A stretch of DNA of 64,000 bases. Source: G965216255 sp965216255 (GTDB taxonomy: Bacteria; Bacteroidota; Rhodothermia; Rhodothermales; Bin80). Below the pieces are notes generated by a model. The model did no database searches. It worked only from the letters and a program-made list of their open reading frames with translations, and was not told the DNA's origin. Below are positions 9,202 to 17,411 of this stretch, piece after piece; the stretch's first letter is position 1; the number at the start of each line of letters is the position of its first letter. Location of the stretch: the NCBI GenBank assembly GCA_965216255.1, contig OZ244148.1, positions 496,001 through 560,000 on the forward strand. Reading direction: 5' to 3'. The translations under genes and the position numbers were made by a program.

Positions 9202-9366
9202 AGGGTGGACATACGGTGTTAAGGGAGCCTGCGGCCGGTCTTTCCTCCGTGAAGTGATAACAGGTAACGTTTTACGGACGTTATGCAGTCTGCCTCGGCC
9301 AGATGCAATCGTAGCGGGATTGTAGCGTGTGGCCGCACTTTCCGCTCTCTGTGGCGGCGACCTTGA

Positions 9367-9741
9367 GGAAGACGACACAGAGCAGCTGATTCCGCTGCCG
9401 GCCAGGCCGGAACGCCCAAAGGTGGGCGTCCCTCTCTTTCGGCAGAGCGGCGCCGCAGGCGTACCATTTACGTCGCGGTAAATGCCGGCGAGTATGCCCG
9501 GATCGCACGCGATGCCGCGGCCTGCGATCGTCCGGTGGCGGCGTACGTGCGGGAGGTGGTGTTGGGGCATGCGCTGACGCCGAAGGCGGACAGGGCTGCA
9601 GCGCGTGAGCTGCACTATATCGGCGTAAATATCAATCAGCTGGCGCGCATGGCGAACCGGACGAAGCGTTTGGTGATGGCGCATCGTCTGGAGCAGCTGC
9701 TTAAGGAGCTCGAGGAAGCGAAGGCGGCGCTACTCTCGTGA
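9367..9741 (+). CDS. mobC: MobC-type mobilisation accessory protein, start uncertain
   Basis: The frame carries the conserved MobC/RHH pattern: RTIYVAVNAGEYARIARDAA, then RPVAAYVREVVLGH, then ELHYIGVNINQLARMANRT and a C-terminal leucine-rich helix. The only standard start in frame is GTG at 9535, which would remove the first strand of the domain. Upstream the frame is open back to 9367 but without ATG, GTG or TTG. Either the start is non-standard or a frameshift lies upstream. The stop overlaps the mobA GTG start (GTGA), showing coupling. MobC proteins help the relaxase open the transfer origin. Confidence 0.65.
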   Translation, partial: GRRHRAADSAAGQAGTPKGGRPSLSAERRRRRTIYVAVNAGEYARIARDAAACDRPVAAYVREVVLGHALTPKADRAAARELHYIGVNINQLARMANRTKRLVMAHRLEQLLKELEEAKAALLS

Positions 9742-11381
9742 TAGGCAACGTCACTACGGGGAAGGACTTTCGCGGTCTGGCGCGGTATCTGACGCGCCGA
9801 TCGGAGCGTGTGGCGTGGACGGGCACGCGCAACACGCTGGCCGAGGATGGACGCGGCGCTGCCGAGGAAATGGAGTTGATGTCGGAGAGATCTACGCGCT
9901 GCAAGAAGCCGGTCTATCACCTTAGCCTGTCGTGGCCCGCGGAGGATGCGCCGACGCACCGGGACATGGAGGATGCGTGCGACGCGGTTTTGGAGAGGCT
10001 GGGACTGTCGGAGCACCAGGTCTTTATGGTGGCGCACAGCGACACGTCGCATCCACATGTGCACCTGATGATAAGCCGCGTGCACATGGAGACAGGCAAG
10101 GCGTGGAGTACAAGTCACGACTACCGTCGCATCCAGTCGGTGCTGCAGGAGATAGAGCGGGAGCGAGGCTGGCAGATCGTGCCGAACAGGGAAGAGCGTC
10201 CAAGGCAGCGTGCGCAGGAGCTGTCGAAGGGAGAGATCCGGGAGGCTGGTCGCACGGGAGAGCGGCCGTTTGTGGAGCAGGTACGCGATCGTGCAGGAGA
10301 GCGCGTAGCGGCGGCGCGCACGTGGGGCGAGCTGGTAGGTGCGCTGCAGGGAGAGGGGCTGCGCATCGAGGAGCGGGAGCGGGGCCTGGTGGTCACGGAC
10401 GGAGAGCGTCACGCATCGATGTCGAGGGTAAGCCGTGCGGGAGGCCGTCACCGTCTGGAGGAGAAATATGGTCAGACGCTGGCGGCGTACTTGCAGGAGA
10501 TGGAGCGCCTAGGCAGGAAGCAGGGGCGTTTGCGCCGCGGCGGCCGGGGAGCTCCGGAGGGATATCGCAGGGTGCGGCCTCGTGTGCGTACGCTGTCGGA
10601 GCGGCGCTCGGAAGGGACGGCCTACGACCGGATGCGTCGGCATGTCCACAGACGGGCGCAGCGACTCTTCAGGGGTAATGCCGTGCTTCGGCGGTTGCAT
10701 GTGGACGTACAGGTATATCTGCAACTGCGCGAGCGAGAGAAGGATCTGGAGCATGCCAAAAGAGAGCACGCCGCGGTCCGGGAAAGATGCCTGCAGGTGA
10801 CCCAGGCCGATCGCAAGTCTGCAGATTTGTCATCCCGCTTTGACCGAAGTCTGGGGCGGGCATACGCGTCTCCGGAGCGGGCGCGCAGGGTGTTTCTGGC
10901 CACGGCACAGAAGTGGGGGCGGGATTTCGCTTCCGGGGAAATGGAGCGCAGTCCGGAGCGTTTCGGGATGCTCCAGATGCAGGAGCAGCGCAGGCTCTGG
11001 GGTTTAGTGCGGATCCTGGATCCGGTGCAGGCGCGTCAGGGGGCGCGCCAGGCGGCAGACGTGGGATCCCGGTATTTGGAGGTGGAGCGCCGCCGAATGC
11101 CGGCAGCGGAGCGGAAGCTGCTGTGGGATACGGAGGCGCGGTTGCGAGACGGTGTTAAGGAGCTGGAGTGGCGCGTGCAGGAGCTGCCGGACCGCCATGA
11201 GCTCTTGTGCGCCGTAGGTGACCGCATGGCGGAGCTGGAGCCCGGGCAGGAACGGCTTATAATGCGGGCGACAGGAGACAAGGCATGGCGTACGATTCGG
11301 GATGTGGCAGGACATGCTCTCAGGGTGCGGGAACGGCTTCTGCAACGGAGTCTCGAGCGCGGGAGGGAACTGGAGCGGTAG
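9738..11381 (+). CDS. mobA: Relaxase/mobilisation nuclease MobA (MobP-type)
   Basis: 547 residues, GTG start overlapping the mobC stop. The N-terminal 150 residues form a relaxase domain: KDFRGLARYLT, with the likely catalytic Tyr at the family position, followed by HSDTSHPHVHLMISRVH, the histidine triad that binds the metal. The remainder is long, basic and helical (repeated Arg/Glu-rich segments), typical of the DNA-tethering part of mobilisation relaxases. Relaxases nick oriT and pilot the strand in conjugative transfer. No type IV secretion genes are visible, so the module would rely on a helper. Confidence 0.85.
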   Translation: MIGNVTTGKDFRGLARYLTRRSERVAWTGTRNTLAEDGRGAAEEMELMSERSTRCKKPVYHLSLSWPAEDAPTHRDMEDACDAVLERLGLSEHQVFMVAHSDTSHPHVHLMISRVHMETGKAWSTSHDYRRIQSVLQEIERERGWQIVPNREERPRQRAQELSKGEIREAGRTGERPFVEQVRDRAGERVAAARTWGELVGALQGEGLRIEERERGLVVTDGERHASMSRVSRAGGRHRLEEKYGQTLAAYLQEMERLGRKQGRLRRGGRGAPEGYRRVRPRVRTLSERRSEGTAYDRMRRHVHRRAQRLFRGNAVLRRLHVDVQVYLQLREREKDLEHAKREHAAVRERCLQVTQADRKSADLSSRFDRSLGRAYASPERARRVFLATAQKWGRDFASGEMERSPERFGMLQMQEQRRLWGLVRILDPVQARQGARQAADVGSRYLEVERRRMPAAERKLLWDTEARLRDGVKELEWRVQELPDRHELLCAVGDRMAELEPGQERLIMRATGDKAWRTIRDVAGHALRVRERLLQRSLERGRELER

Positions 11382-11563
11382 ACGCCTGATCGGCACGGTC
11401 TCACAGTGGTTCTCTCAGGCGGAAATGCAATAGATGCGTTCCTGCAGATGTTGGTGAAATACGGTGACCACTTCGGGCACGAGAGGCTGCAGGCCGCTAA
11501 GTGGCCCGGACGGGAAACCGGAGCCGCTACCGGCGTATTCAGTAATAAACAGCATACAGGACC

Positions 11564-12466
11564 ATGGTCTATAGATACTACTGCATTGAAATGGTTGCAC
11601 TTGGGCTTGTTACCTTGGTCGTGCTGGCCGGATTGCATCTCCCACAGGCTGTAGCTCAGGACATCAATACGCTTCGCGAAGCCGCCGACCAGGGAGATGC
11701 CGATGCCCAGTATAACCTGGGTGTTATGTACGACATAGGCGAGGGTGTGTCGGAGGACGATCGGGAGGCAGTGAAGTGGTTCCGTCTGGCTGCCGACCAG
11801 GGCAATGCCAAAGCCCAGTATAACCTGGGTGTTATGTACGACATAGGCGAGGGTGTGTCGGAGGACGATCGGGAGGCAGTGAAGTGGTTCCGTCTGGCTG
11901 CCGACCAGGGCAATGCCAAAGCCCAGTATAACCTGGGTGTTATGTACGACATAGGCGAGGGTGTGTCGGAGGACGATCGGGAGGCAGTGAAGTGGTTCCG
12001 TCTGGCTGCCGACCAGGGCATTGCCTATGCCCAGCTTAACCTTGGCTTTATGTACGACATAGGCGATGGTGTGCCGGAGGACGATCGGGAGGCAGTGAAG
12101 TGGTACCGTTTGGCTGCCGACCAGGGCAATGCCAAAGCCCAGTATAACCTAGGTGTGAAGTACGCCAATGGCGAGGGTGTGTCGGAGGACGATCGGGAGG
12201 CAGTGAAGTGGTACCGTCTGGCTGCCGACCAGGGATATGCCAAAGCCCAGTATAACCTTGGTGTGAGTTACGCCAATGGCGATGGTGTGCCGGAGGACTA
12301 CGTAAAGGCCTATGCATGGATTAATCTTGCCACTATAGAAGGGGACCCAGATGCAGTAGAGATGAAAGACTTACTCCGATCACGAATGACGGCTGCTCAA
12401 GTAGCCGAGGCGCAGAGGCTGTCCTCCGAGATATTCAGCCGCATTGAATCTGCCCGGTCGGAGTAG
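11564..12466 (+). CDS. Exported Sel1-repeat protein
   Basis: 300 residues. A signal peptide (VALGLVTLVVLAGLHLPQAVAQ) precedes about seven Sel1-like repeats of 36 residues (core A..Qy.LG..y..G.gv..d...A..wyrlAAdqG). The first three full repeat units are practically identical at the DNA level (108-bp period from about 11709), which points to recent expansion. A start at 11591 is possible and would place the signal peptide directly at the N-terminus. Sel1 proteins are protein-protein adaptors; here it is cargo of the mobile unit, and its partner is unknown. Confidence 0.8.
   Translation: MVYRYYCIEMVALGLVTLVVLAGLHLPQAVAQDINTLREAADQGDADAQYNLGVMYDIGEGVSEDDREAVKWFRLAADQGNAKAQYNLGVMYDIGEGVSEDDREAVKWFRLAADQGNAKAQYNLGVMYDIGEGVSEDDREAVKWFRLAADQGIAYAQLNLGFMYDIGDGVPEDDREAVKWYRLAADQGNAKAQYNLGVKYANGEGVSEDDREAVKWYRLAADQGYAKAQYNLGVSYANGDGVPEDYVKAYAWINLATIEGDPDAVEMKDLLRSRMTAAQVAEAQRLSSEIFSRIESARSE
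11709..12032 (+). repeat. Near-perfect 108-bp tandem repeats inside the Sel1 gene
   Basis: Three consecutive 108-bp units starting near 11709, 11817 and 11925 are identical or nearly so; later units (to about 12280) diverge. Such an array can change copy number by slippage and is easily mis-assembled. Confidence 0.8.
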
Positions 12467-13195
12467 CCCGGACGAGAAATAATGGTTTTCCGTTGTGGCA
12501 ACGGTCCCTCAGATCGCGCAAATGCGGTCCAGACGTATCGTAATTGCAACGAAGGCTACGAGAGCGGTGCGTGGGAAGCCCCCATTGTGCTTAAAATGGC
12601 CCGAGGGGCCGATTAATACCATTATGCACGGGATTACCGGGGCACTCGGGAAGCGTCATGGCGCCCGTTTTTGCCGTCTGTCGGCCTTTGGATTACGTAC
12701 CATACTTGCCGTTATGGTACGCACAAGGCCTCCGTCTAGTGACGCGCTGGCCTGTCCATTCGGGGTGAAATTGTGGGTCTCATTTACTGGTTCATGGTGA
12801 ATGCAACATACTGATCTTTATGTTGCATTCACGGGGTCGCTGCGTATGTGCGGCGGGCCCGGATGAAGCCGATCCGGCCGGGCCGCCTATGTGTGCGGGC
12901 GCTCGTACACATGCGCCTGAAACCGCCCATAAGTGCCGAAATCGGGCCGGAATGTGGCACAGGCGGCCCCACAACCGCCCCTGAAATGCCGATCCGGCGG
13001 GGAAAGTCACGTCCGAGCGCAATCCGGTGCGACAAAGGCGGCGGGAGTGACGCGGTGGGAGCCCATATCGAGCCCTGACCGTCTCGTAGGAGTCGATTTT
13101 CGCATTATATGGTCAGGTTTGGGCCAAGGACGACTGTATCTTTGACCTGCTTATAGGCTGGGCTCTATTATACGCGGAGATAGATCAATGATTGA
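12467..13195. other. Non-coding stretch of the mobile unit
   Basis: About 0.7 kb with no convincing gene. It contains the strong hairpin at 12797-12832. Otherwise I see no recognisable feature; base composition changes from fairly AT-rich to very GC-rich after 12835. Confidence 0.5.
12797..12832. repeat. Perfect 14-bp hairpin
   Basis: GTGAATGCAACATA, an 8-base loop, then TATGTTGCATTCAC: fully complementary arms in an otherwise empty region. There is no T-run, so a rho-independent terminator is not well supported. A recombination or replication site is an alternative. Confidence 0.5.
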
Positions 13196-13829
13196 ATGCA
13201 TATACGCAGGATTCCAGCGGGCTTGGCCGTGCTTACGGCTATTGGGGGCCCGATGATGGAGCGGATTGCAAACAATACTCCCCGGTGGCCTTGGGTAACA
13301 GCACTCATTATAACGGCGCTGTGGACCTTTTCGGACTGGCTTCCAGTGGAGATTAGGTGGTGCGGGTGGAAGGGATCCAAAGTGAAAACCGATGACGAAG
13401 ACGAGTTTAATATCGAAGACTGGCAGGGACGCGAGTATTATCTCCTAAATCATGCTGCTGCGCTGTGGTATGAAAAGCCGCCGCAACGACCAGATGACCC
13501 CTGCAACTTGATCCGTTTCCAACTCAGCAGTTTACAGCGCGATATTTCGTTTGGGGACCTTCGAATGCGATGAACCTGACGTGAACTGGGATACTCCAAT
13601 CAAAGCAGATGCGCTTCGCACTTACGCTGCAAAGAAAGGCAGTATGCCGCGCTTTTTGAAACTGTCAGACCAGGCCAGGAAGAAAGCCGTCGCCGCCGAG
13701 TCGATCTACAGCGAGGGTAAGCTGAGTGTAAGCGAGATCGCCCGCAACCTCGAAATCAGCAAGTCAACGCTGTACAAGTACCTGCGGCATCAGGGCGTCG
13801 AGATCGGCGCACCCCAAAAAACAGAGTGA
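13196..13829 (+). pseudogene. Broken gene with a C-terminal resolvase-like helix-turn-helix
   Basis: Two overlapping frames (13196-13573 and 13551-13829) appear to be one protein interrupted by a frameshift near 13560. The first part has a hydrophobic N-terminal segment and then ALWYEKPPQRPDDP; the second continues with LRTYAAKKGSMPRFL and ends in an HTH (KLSVSEIARNLEISKSTLYK) like those at the C-terminus of serine recombinases. No catalytic recombinase domain is present. It lies about 110 bp inside the right terminus of the IS66-bounded unit. The function is not recognised. Confidence 0.5.
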
Positions 13830-13941
13830 ATCCACAGCCCCCAACGCCACGGAGCGCTGTCCGAAAGCCGTCCGCGAGAACACGGACGTAGGACCAAATG
13901 ACCTAGGTGCCGCCTTGCCCTGTACTTTACCGGACGGATAC

Positions 13942-13949
13942 ATTGAAGT
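13942..13949. repeat. Target-site duplication, right copy
   Basis: ATTGAAGT directly after the right terminus of the 11.1-kb unit (read inward GTATCCGTCCGG). It matches the octamer at 2824-2831. Confidence 0.85.
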
Positions 13950-14208
13950 AGTCCGTCTTCCACGCATTTACTTCAACTACAGAGAACCTACTCTGCGTGA
14001 GGTGAGCGGCCCATAGTCGCAGGAATGTAGTTTTTCCGTTTCCCCAAGCCGCATCAATTGCGATAGTACACGGCCCGGAGACGCAGGTCACCAGACGAGT
14101 CAGCAATTCACATGGGCGCTTGCGACTGAGGCGATCGAATTTATATGGGTCTTCCTTCGGCACGAGAAGCTCTCTCGCGCTAATGCGGATCCGCGACTGC
14201 TGCGTCAT
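13942..14208 (-). pseudogene. KAP-family P-loop NTPase, N-terminal part
   Basis: The first 89 codons of the split KAP NTPase gene, with Walker A WGNGKTT at residues 55-61 and the following KAP-like helix and strand (RFSVVEVNAW). Beyond 13942 the frame runs four codons into the IS66-type terminus and stops. The start at 14208 overlaps the end of the upstream minus-strand frame (14180), as in an operon. Together with 1663-2823 it forms a complete 475-codon gene. Confidence 0.85.
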
Positions 14209-14569
14209 TGAAGGGCAATATGTTAAGACGGTCTAGAGGTATTCCGGGAGTGGCTTGAATATTCCATGTCGTGCACCACTTGGGTAGGGCGTGAAGGTAG
14301 CCATTATATTTGTCCTTTTGCGGTGGTCTGGGACATAAGAGCTGAACCATCGATACGCCCCCAAACCACGGTCCCGGCCGCTTGGATGCCTCCCTTGAGG
14401 AGCACATGCCGTATGGGTTGCGTAGAGCCGTTCTAGAGCGGGTTATGTCCACCACCACGGTTGCCTCACCTCCATAGACACTTTCTGGCCCGACCCATTC
14501 CAGAGGTTGATAGACTCCACTTTGTGGTTGCTGGATACGTGTATCCAAGAAGCACGGGTACGCGAACAA
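14180..14569 (-). CDS. Hypothetical protein upstream of the KAP gene
   Basis: 129 residues from the first ATG; the frame continues upstream to about 14600. Its 3' end overlaps the KAP start by 29 bp, which suggests a real translated partner in the same operon. It contains GGEATVVVDITRSRTAL and PFNDAAVADPH but no family is recognised. It may be the remnant of a longer gene, because the DNA just upstream carries a broken AAA ATPase. Confidence 0.35.
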   Translation of the reverse strand: MFAYPCFLDTRIQQPQSGVYQPLEWVGPESVYGGEATVVVDITRSRTALRNPYGMCSSREASKRPGPWFGGVSMVQLLCPRPPQKDKYNGYLHALPKWCTTWNIQATPGIPLDRLNILPFNDAAVADPH

Positions 14570-14704
14570 ACGCTCTGATTCCCGCTCGAAGCGTGCCCAA
14601 AACAGCGCTTACTACCGCCGACTAAACGCTTCAGAAAGCGGGGATCAGCATTCGCGTTCCCAGACTGTGACCCATTGCCTACAAACACCTCCAATCCTGG
14701 CGAT

Positions 14705-15037
14705 TCAAGATCTTGGTGAGCGATGCGGGCTAAGCGTGTAACTCCACTGAATGTCTCCTGAATCCTGTTCCAATTCGATATGGACGGTTATGTCGGAGTT
14801 TCTACGCGCCGCCAGGCAGCGAATGGCCCCCACCCCACCCCTGCGGCCGACCGCCTCGTGGAATCCCCCTGCCGGAAAGCTCAAATCACGCAGAAAACGG
14901 AATACATCCAGGAAATTGGATTTACCGGAGGCATTCGGTCCAACCAAAAAAAACCGATCTCTTATGGCGATGTCGGCATTGGAAAAGTTTTTCCAGTTGC
15001 GCAGGCAGACTCTCCGAATACTGATCTTGTTCTCCAT
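14705..15037 (-). pseudogene. AAA_21-type ATPase, N-terminal fragment
   Basis: Begins with MENKISIRRVCLRNWKNF, the N-terminal strand of SMC-like/AAA_21 ATPases, then Walker A FLVGPNASGKSNFLDV and FRFLRDLSF. The frame ends after about 110 residues, before any signature or Walker B motif. The following DNA on the same strand carries only unrelated frames. It is a truncated defence-type ATPase, similar in N-terminal layout to the complete one at 56631-57845. Confidence 0.65.
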
Positions 15038-15324
15038 GATCATCGGCGCAATCCAAGGCACCGGCTTGTGCCAGCTAGCTCTCTCCCGATGGTCAACGCC
15101 CACCTATGAATGCCGGATTCTTCTACCCCTGAGAATGGCAGGCGTTTCCTTGCAGGGCGGCGCCTACGCCGCACTTGTTCGATACTGACGATGGCGCCGC
15201 CGAAGAAGGCAGCGCCATGCCATCGCTCGCTTTCACAAAGCTCGTCCCCTAAACTGCAGAATGAATGCCCATGCATGCCCCATAGCAACAAGACGGGCGC
15301 GCGGAGCCCACCAATGCATGGTCC

Positions 15325-15699
15325 TTACGGCACCAGCGCGTGCCCTGCATCCAGCAGCACCTGCGCAGACGCTGCTAATTGCCGTACGAAAATATAGTCG
15401 GTTTCATGGGTGGCCAGCGCCAAGACCGGAATCTGCGCCTGCGCAAGAGGCTGCAAAACGGAAGCCAGCACACCCGTGAGCGCAAGATCAAGCGGGCCCA
15501 CTACCTGAATGCATCTCCATCCCTCACTACGCGCGTGGCCTTCCGGTACCCGGTCTTCCGGACATAGAACCGAGAGCTCACCGGCGGTACGTGTCACGGA
15601 AAAGAACCGTGCACAGGTGGCCCAGGCCGGTATGTCCACCTCCGGTGCCAGACGGCAAATGGCGTACCTTCCATCCAGGACTCTTAACGGATAGCCCAC
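15325..15699 (-). CDS. ACT domain-containing protein
   Basis: 124 residues with two ACT-like halves: a first beta-rich part (GRYAICRLAPEVDIPAW, then FFSVTRTAGELSVLCPEDRVP) and a second (VVGPLDLALTGVLASVLQPLAQAQIPVLALATHETDYIFV) typical of small stand-alone ACT proteins. ACT domains bind amino acids and regulate. It starts 7 bp after the gltX stop, so it is likely co-transcribed with gltX. The ligand is not known. Confidence 0.8.
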   Translation of the reverse strand: MGYPLRVLDGRYAICRLAPEVDIPAWATCARFFSVTRTAGELSVLCPEDRVPEGHARSEGWRCIQVVGPLDLALTGVLASVLQPLAQAQIPVLALATHETDYIFVRQLAASAQVLLDAGHALVP

Positions 15700-15705
15700 C
15701 GCTGC

Positions 15706-17187
15706 TTACGTCTGCGCCGGCATGGCGCCTAATGCATGCTGGATGCGGCGGACGCATGTGGTGCGGCCCAACACCTCCAGCATACCAAAGAGACTTGGAC
15801 CGGCCGTGGTACCACTTACCGCAAGACGTGCAGGGTGGATAAGTCGACCGGCGCCCACACCGAATTCAGCGGTAAGCACCCGAAGCGCGGCTTCGAGTTC
15901 GGCTTCGGAGAAAGGCTGCAACTGAGACAGGCGATCTGCATACGCAGCCAACAGGCGGGGTGAGTCTGCCTTCCAGCGCCGCTGAACTCCTTTTTCGTCA
16001 TACGTCACCGGGTCCTGGAACAGATACGCGTACGTGGTCACCAGCTCTTCGGCCAGATGGACCCTGTCACCGACGAGCGCTGCCACGCGCAGCAAGTAGG
16101 CATCGTCCGCCGCAAGTCCGCGCCTTTCAAGAAGAGGACGAAGCCGGCCGATCAGCACGTTCGGGGACAGTCGGCGGAGATGCTGCTGATTGAACCATCT
16201 CAGCTTGTCGAGGCTGAAGCGGGCACCGCTGGTCCCGACGCGCTGCAAAGAGAAGCGGCCGATGATGTCACCGAGAGAGAAAATTTCTTCTTCCGTTGCC
16301 GGATTCCACCCGAGGAATACCAGAAAATTCACCAGGGCCTCGGGTTCGTAGCCCGCCGCGCGGTAGTCGCGGACCGATACCGGGATGCCCTGCCTTGCTG
16401 CATTCCGCTTCGAGAGCTTTCCCCCGCTAGGACTAAGAATGAGTGGCAGATGGGCCATTTGCGGCGGCGTCCATCCCAGCGCACGGTACAGCAGAATGTG
16501 CTTGGGCGCGGATGGCAGCCATTCCTCTCCGCGGATCACATGCGAAATCTGCATCAAGTGATCATCCACGACGTTGGCGAGGTGGTACGTGGGCATCCCG
16601 TCAGACTTGAGCAGTACCTGGTCATCGATACTGTGCACCGGGATTTCAACCTCTCCCTTCACCAGATCCGTGAAGCGCACGCTTCCCTCATCAGGCGTCC
16701 TGAATCGGATCACATGGGCATCACCGCGGGAAAGCCTTCGATCCACATCTGAGCTGGGGAGCGTAAGCGCATTGCACATCCGCTGCCTCTGCGTGCTGTC
16801 ATAGCCTGCGGCCGCCCCCATGGCGGCGCGCATGGCTTCCAGGGCTTCCGGCGTGTCGAATGCATGATAGGCGTGGCCCGAGGCCAGCAATCTTTCTACA
16901 TGGCGCAGGTAAAGATAGGTGCGTTCCGATTGCCGGTACGGACCGCTCGCACCTCCAGCCGCTGGCCCCTCATCCGGCACTAGGCCCACCCAGCCGAGAC
17001 TATCCAGGATATCCTGCTCGGCATCCGGTACGTACCGGGTTCGGTCCGTGTCCTCGATGCGCAATATGAAGCGCCCATCAAGTCCCCGAGCTACCAGAAA
17101 GCAATAGAGCGCCGTGCGAAGGCCGCCTATGTGCAAGTATCCTGTTGGGCTCGGAGCAAAGCGGATGCGGACGGACGGATTGGCCAT
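15706..17187 (-). CDS. gltX: Glutamyl-tRNA synthetase
   Basis: 493 residues. It charges tRNA-Glu (or tRNA-Gln in organisms using the indirect route). The start at 17187 puts RIRFAPSPTGYLHIGGLR at the N-terminus, with the HIGH-type motif; an in-frame ATG at 17442 would add 85 unrelated residues and was rejected. FILRIEDTDRTR and KLSKRNAA (KMSKS equivalent) are present, as is the helical anticodon-binding C-terminal part. The length is normal for the bacterial enzyme. It is divergent from the foldase gene at 17412, with a 224-bp promoter region between them. Confidence 0.95.
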   Translation of the reverse strand: MANPSVRIRFAPSPTGYLHIGGLRTALYCFLVARGLDGRFILRIEDTDRTRYVPDAEQDILDSLGWVGLVPDEGPAAGGASGPYRQSERTYLYLRHVERLLASGHAYHAFDTPEALEAMRAAMGAAAGYDSTQRQRMCNALTLPSSDVDRRLSRGDAHVIRFRTPDEGSVRFTDLVKGEVEIPVHSIDDQVLLKSDGMPTYHLANVVDDHLMQISHVIRGEEWLPSAPKHILLYRALGWTPPQMAHLPLILSPSGGKLSKRNAARQGIPVSVRDYRAAGYEPEALVNFLVFLGWNPATEEEIFSLGDIIGRFSLQRVGTSGARFSLDKLRWFNQQHLRRLSPNVLIGRLRPLLERRGLAADDAYLLRVAALVGDRVHLAEELVTTYAYLFQDPVTYDEKGVQRRWKADSPRLLAAYADRLSQLQPFSEAELEAALRVLTAEFGVGAGRLIHPARLAVSGTTAGPSLFGMLEVLGRTTCVRRIQHALGAMPAQT

Positions 17188-17411
17188 GGGGCCTTGCGGC
17201 TGAATCCTACCTATTATAACGCTGCGGCGGCGTATCGTGTGTGTACTCCCCATAAATTCTTGGGATCTCACCTCCCGTAAATCTCGTCCATGGCGGCGTT
17301 CGCTCCCACTGCGGTTATGGAACAGCCACAATGTGCCGTCGTTTGCCGAGACTGCGCCAGCTTCGGCAGCTGCGGATACATTTGGGTTATTGATAAAGTC
17401 TTGGTGGTCTG

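Larger units (their letters stand above)
2832..13941. mobile_element. 11.1-kb IS66-bounded transposon-like unit with mobilisation genes and cargo
   Basis: The left terminus starts GTAAGCGTGCGGTGAA. The right terminus, read inward, starts GTATCCGTCCGGTAAAG, an imperfect inverted match. An identical 8-bp duplication flanks both ends, and excision restores the KAP reading frame, so these two ends very probably moved together in one event. The unit holds a complete IS66-type element (2832-5299) with its own internal right end, then about 8.6 kb of passenger DNA: exported proteins, an RHH protein, MobC, MobA, a Sel1 protein and a broken HTH gene. The right terminus shares about 30 bp of outline with the internal IS66 right end, so it may be all that remains of a second, diverged IS66 copy. 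This makes the unit either a composite transposon or an IS66 derivative with passenger genes. Confidence 0.8.

Noticed and set aside
12495..12800. Plus-strand frame of 101 codons after the Sel1 gene
   Set aside because: No domain, odd composition, and no ribosome site or partner; treated as non-coding.
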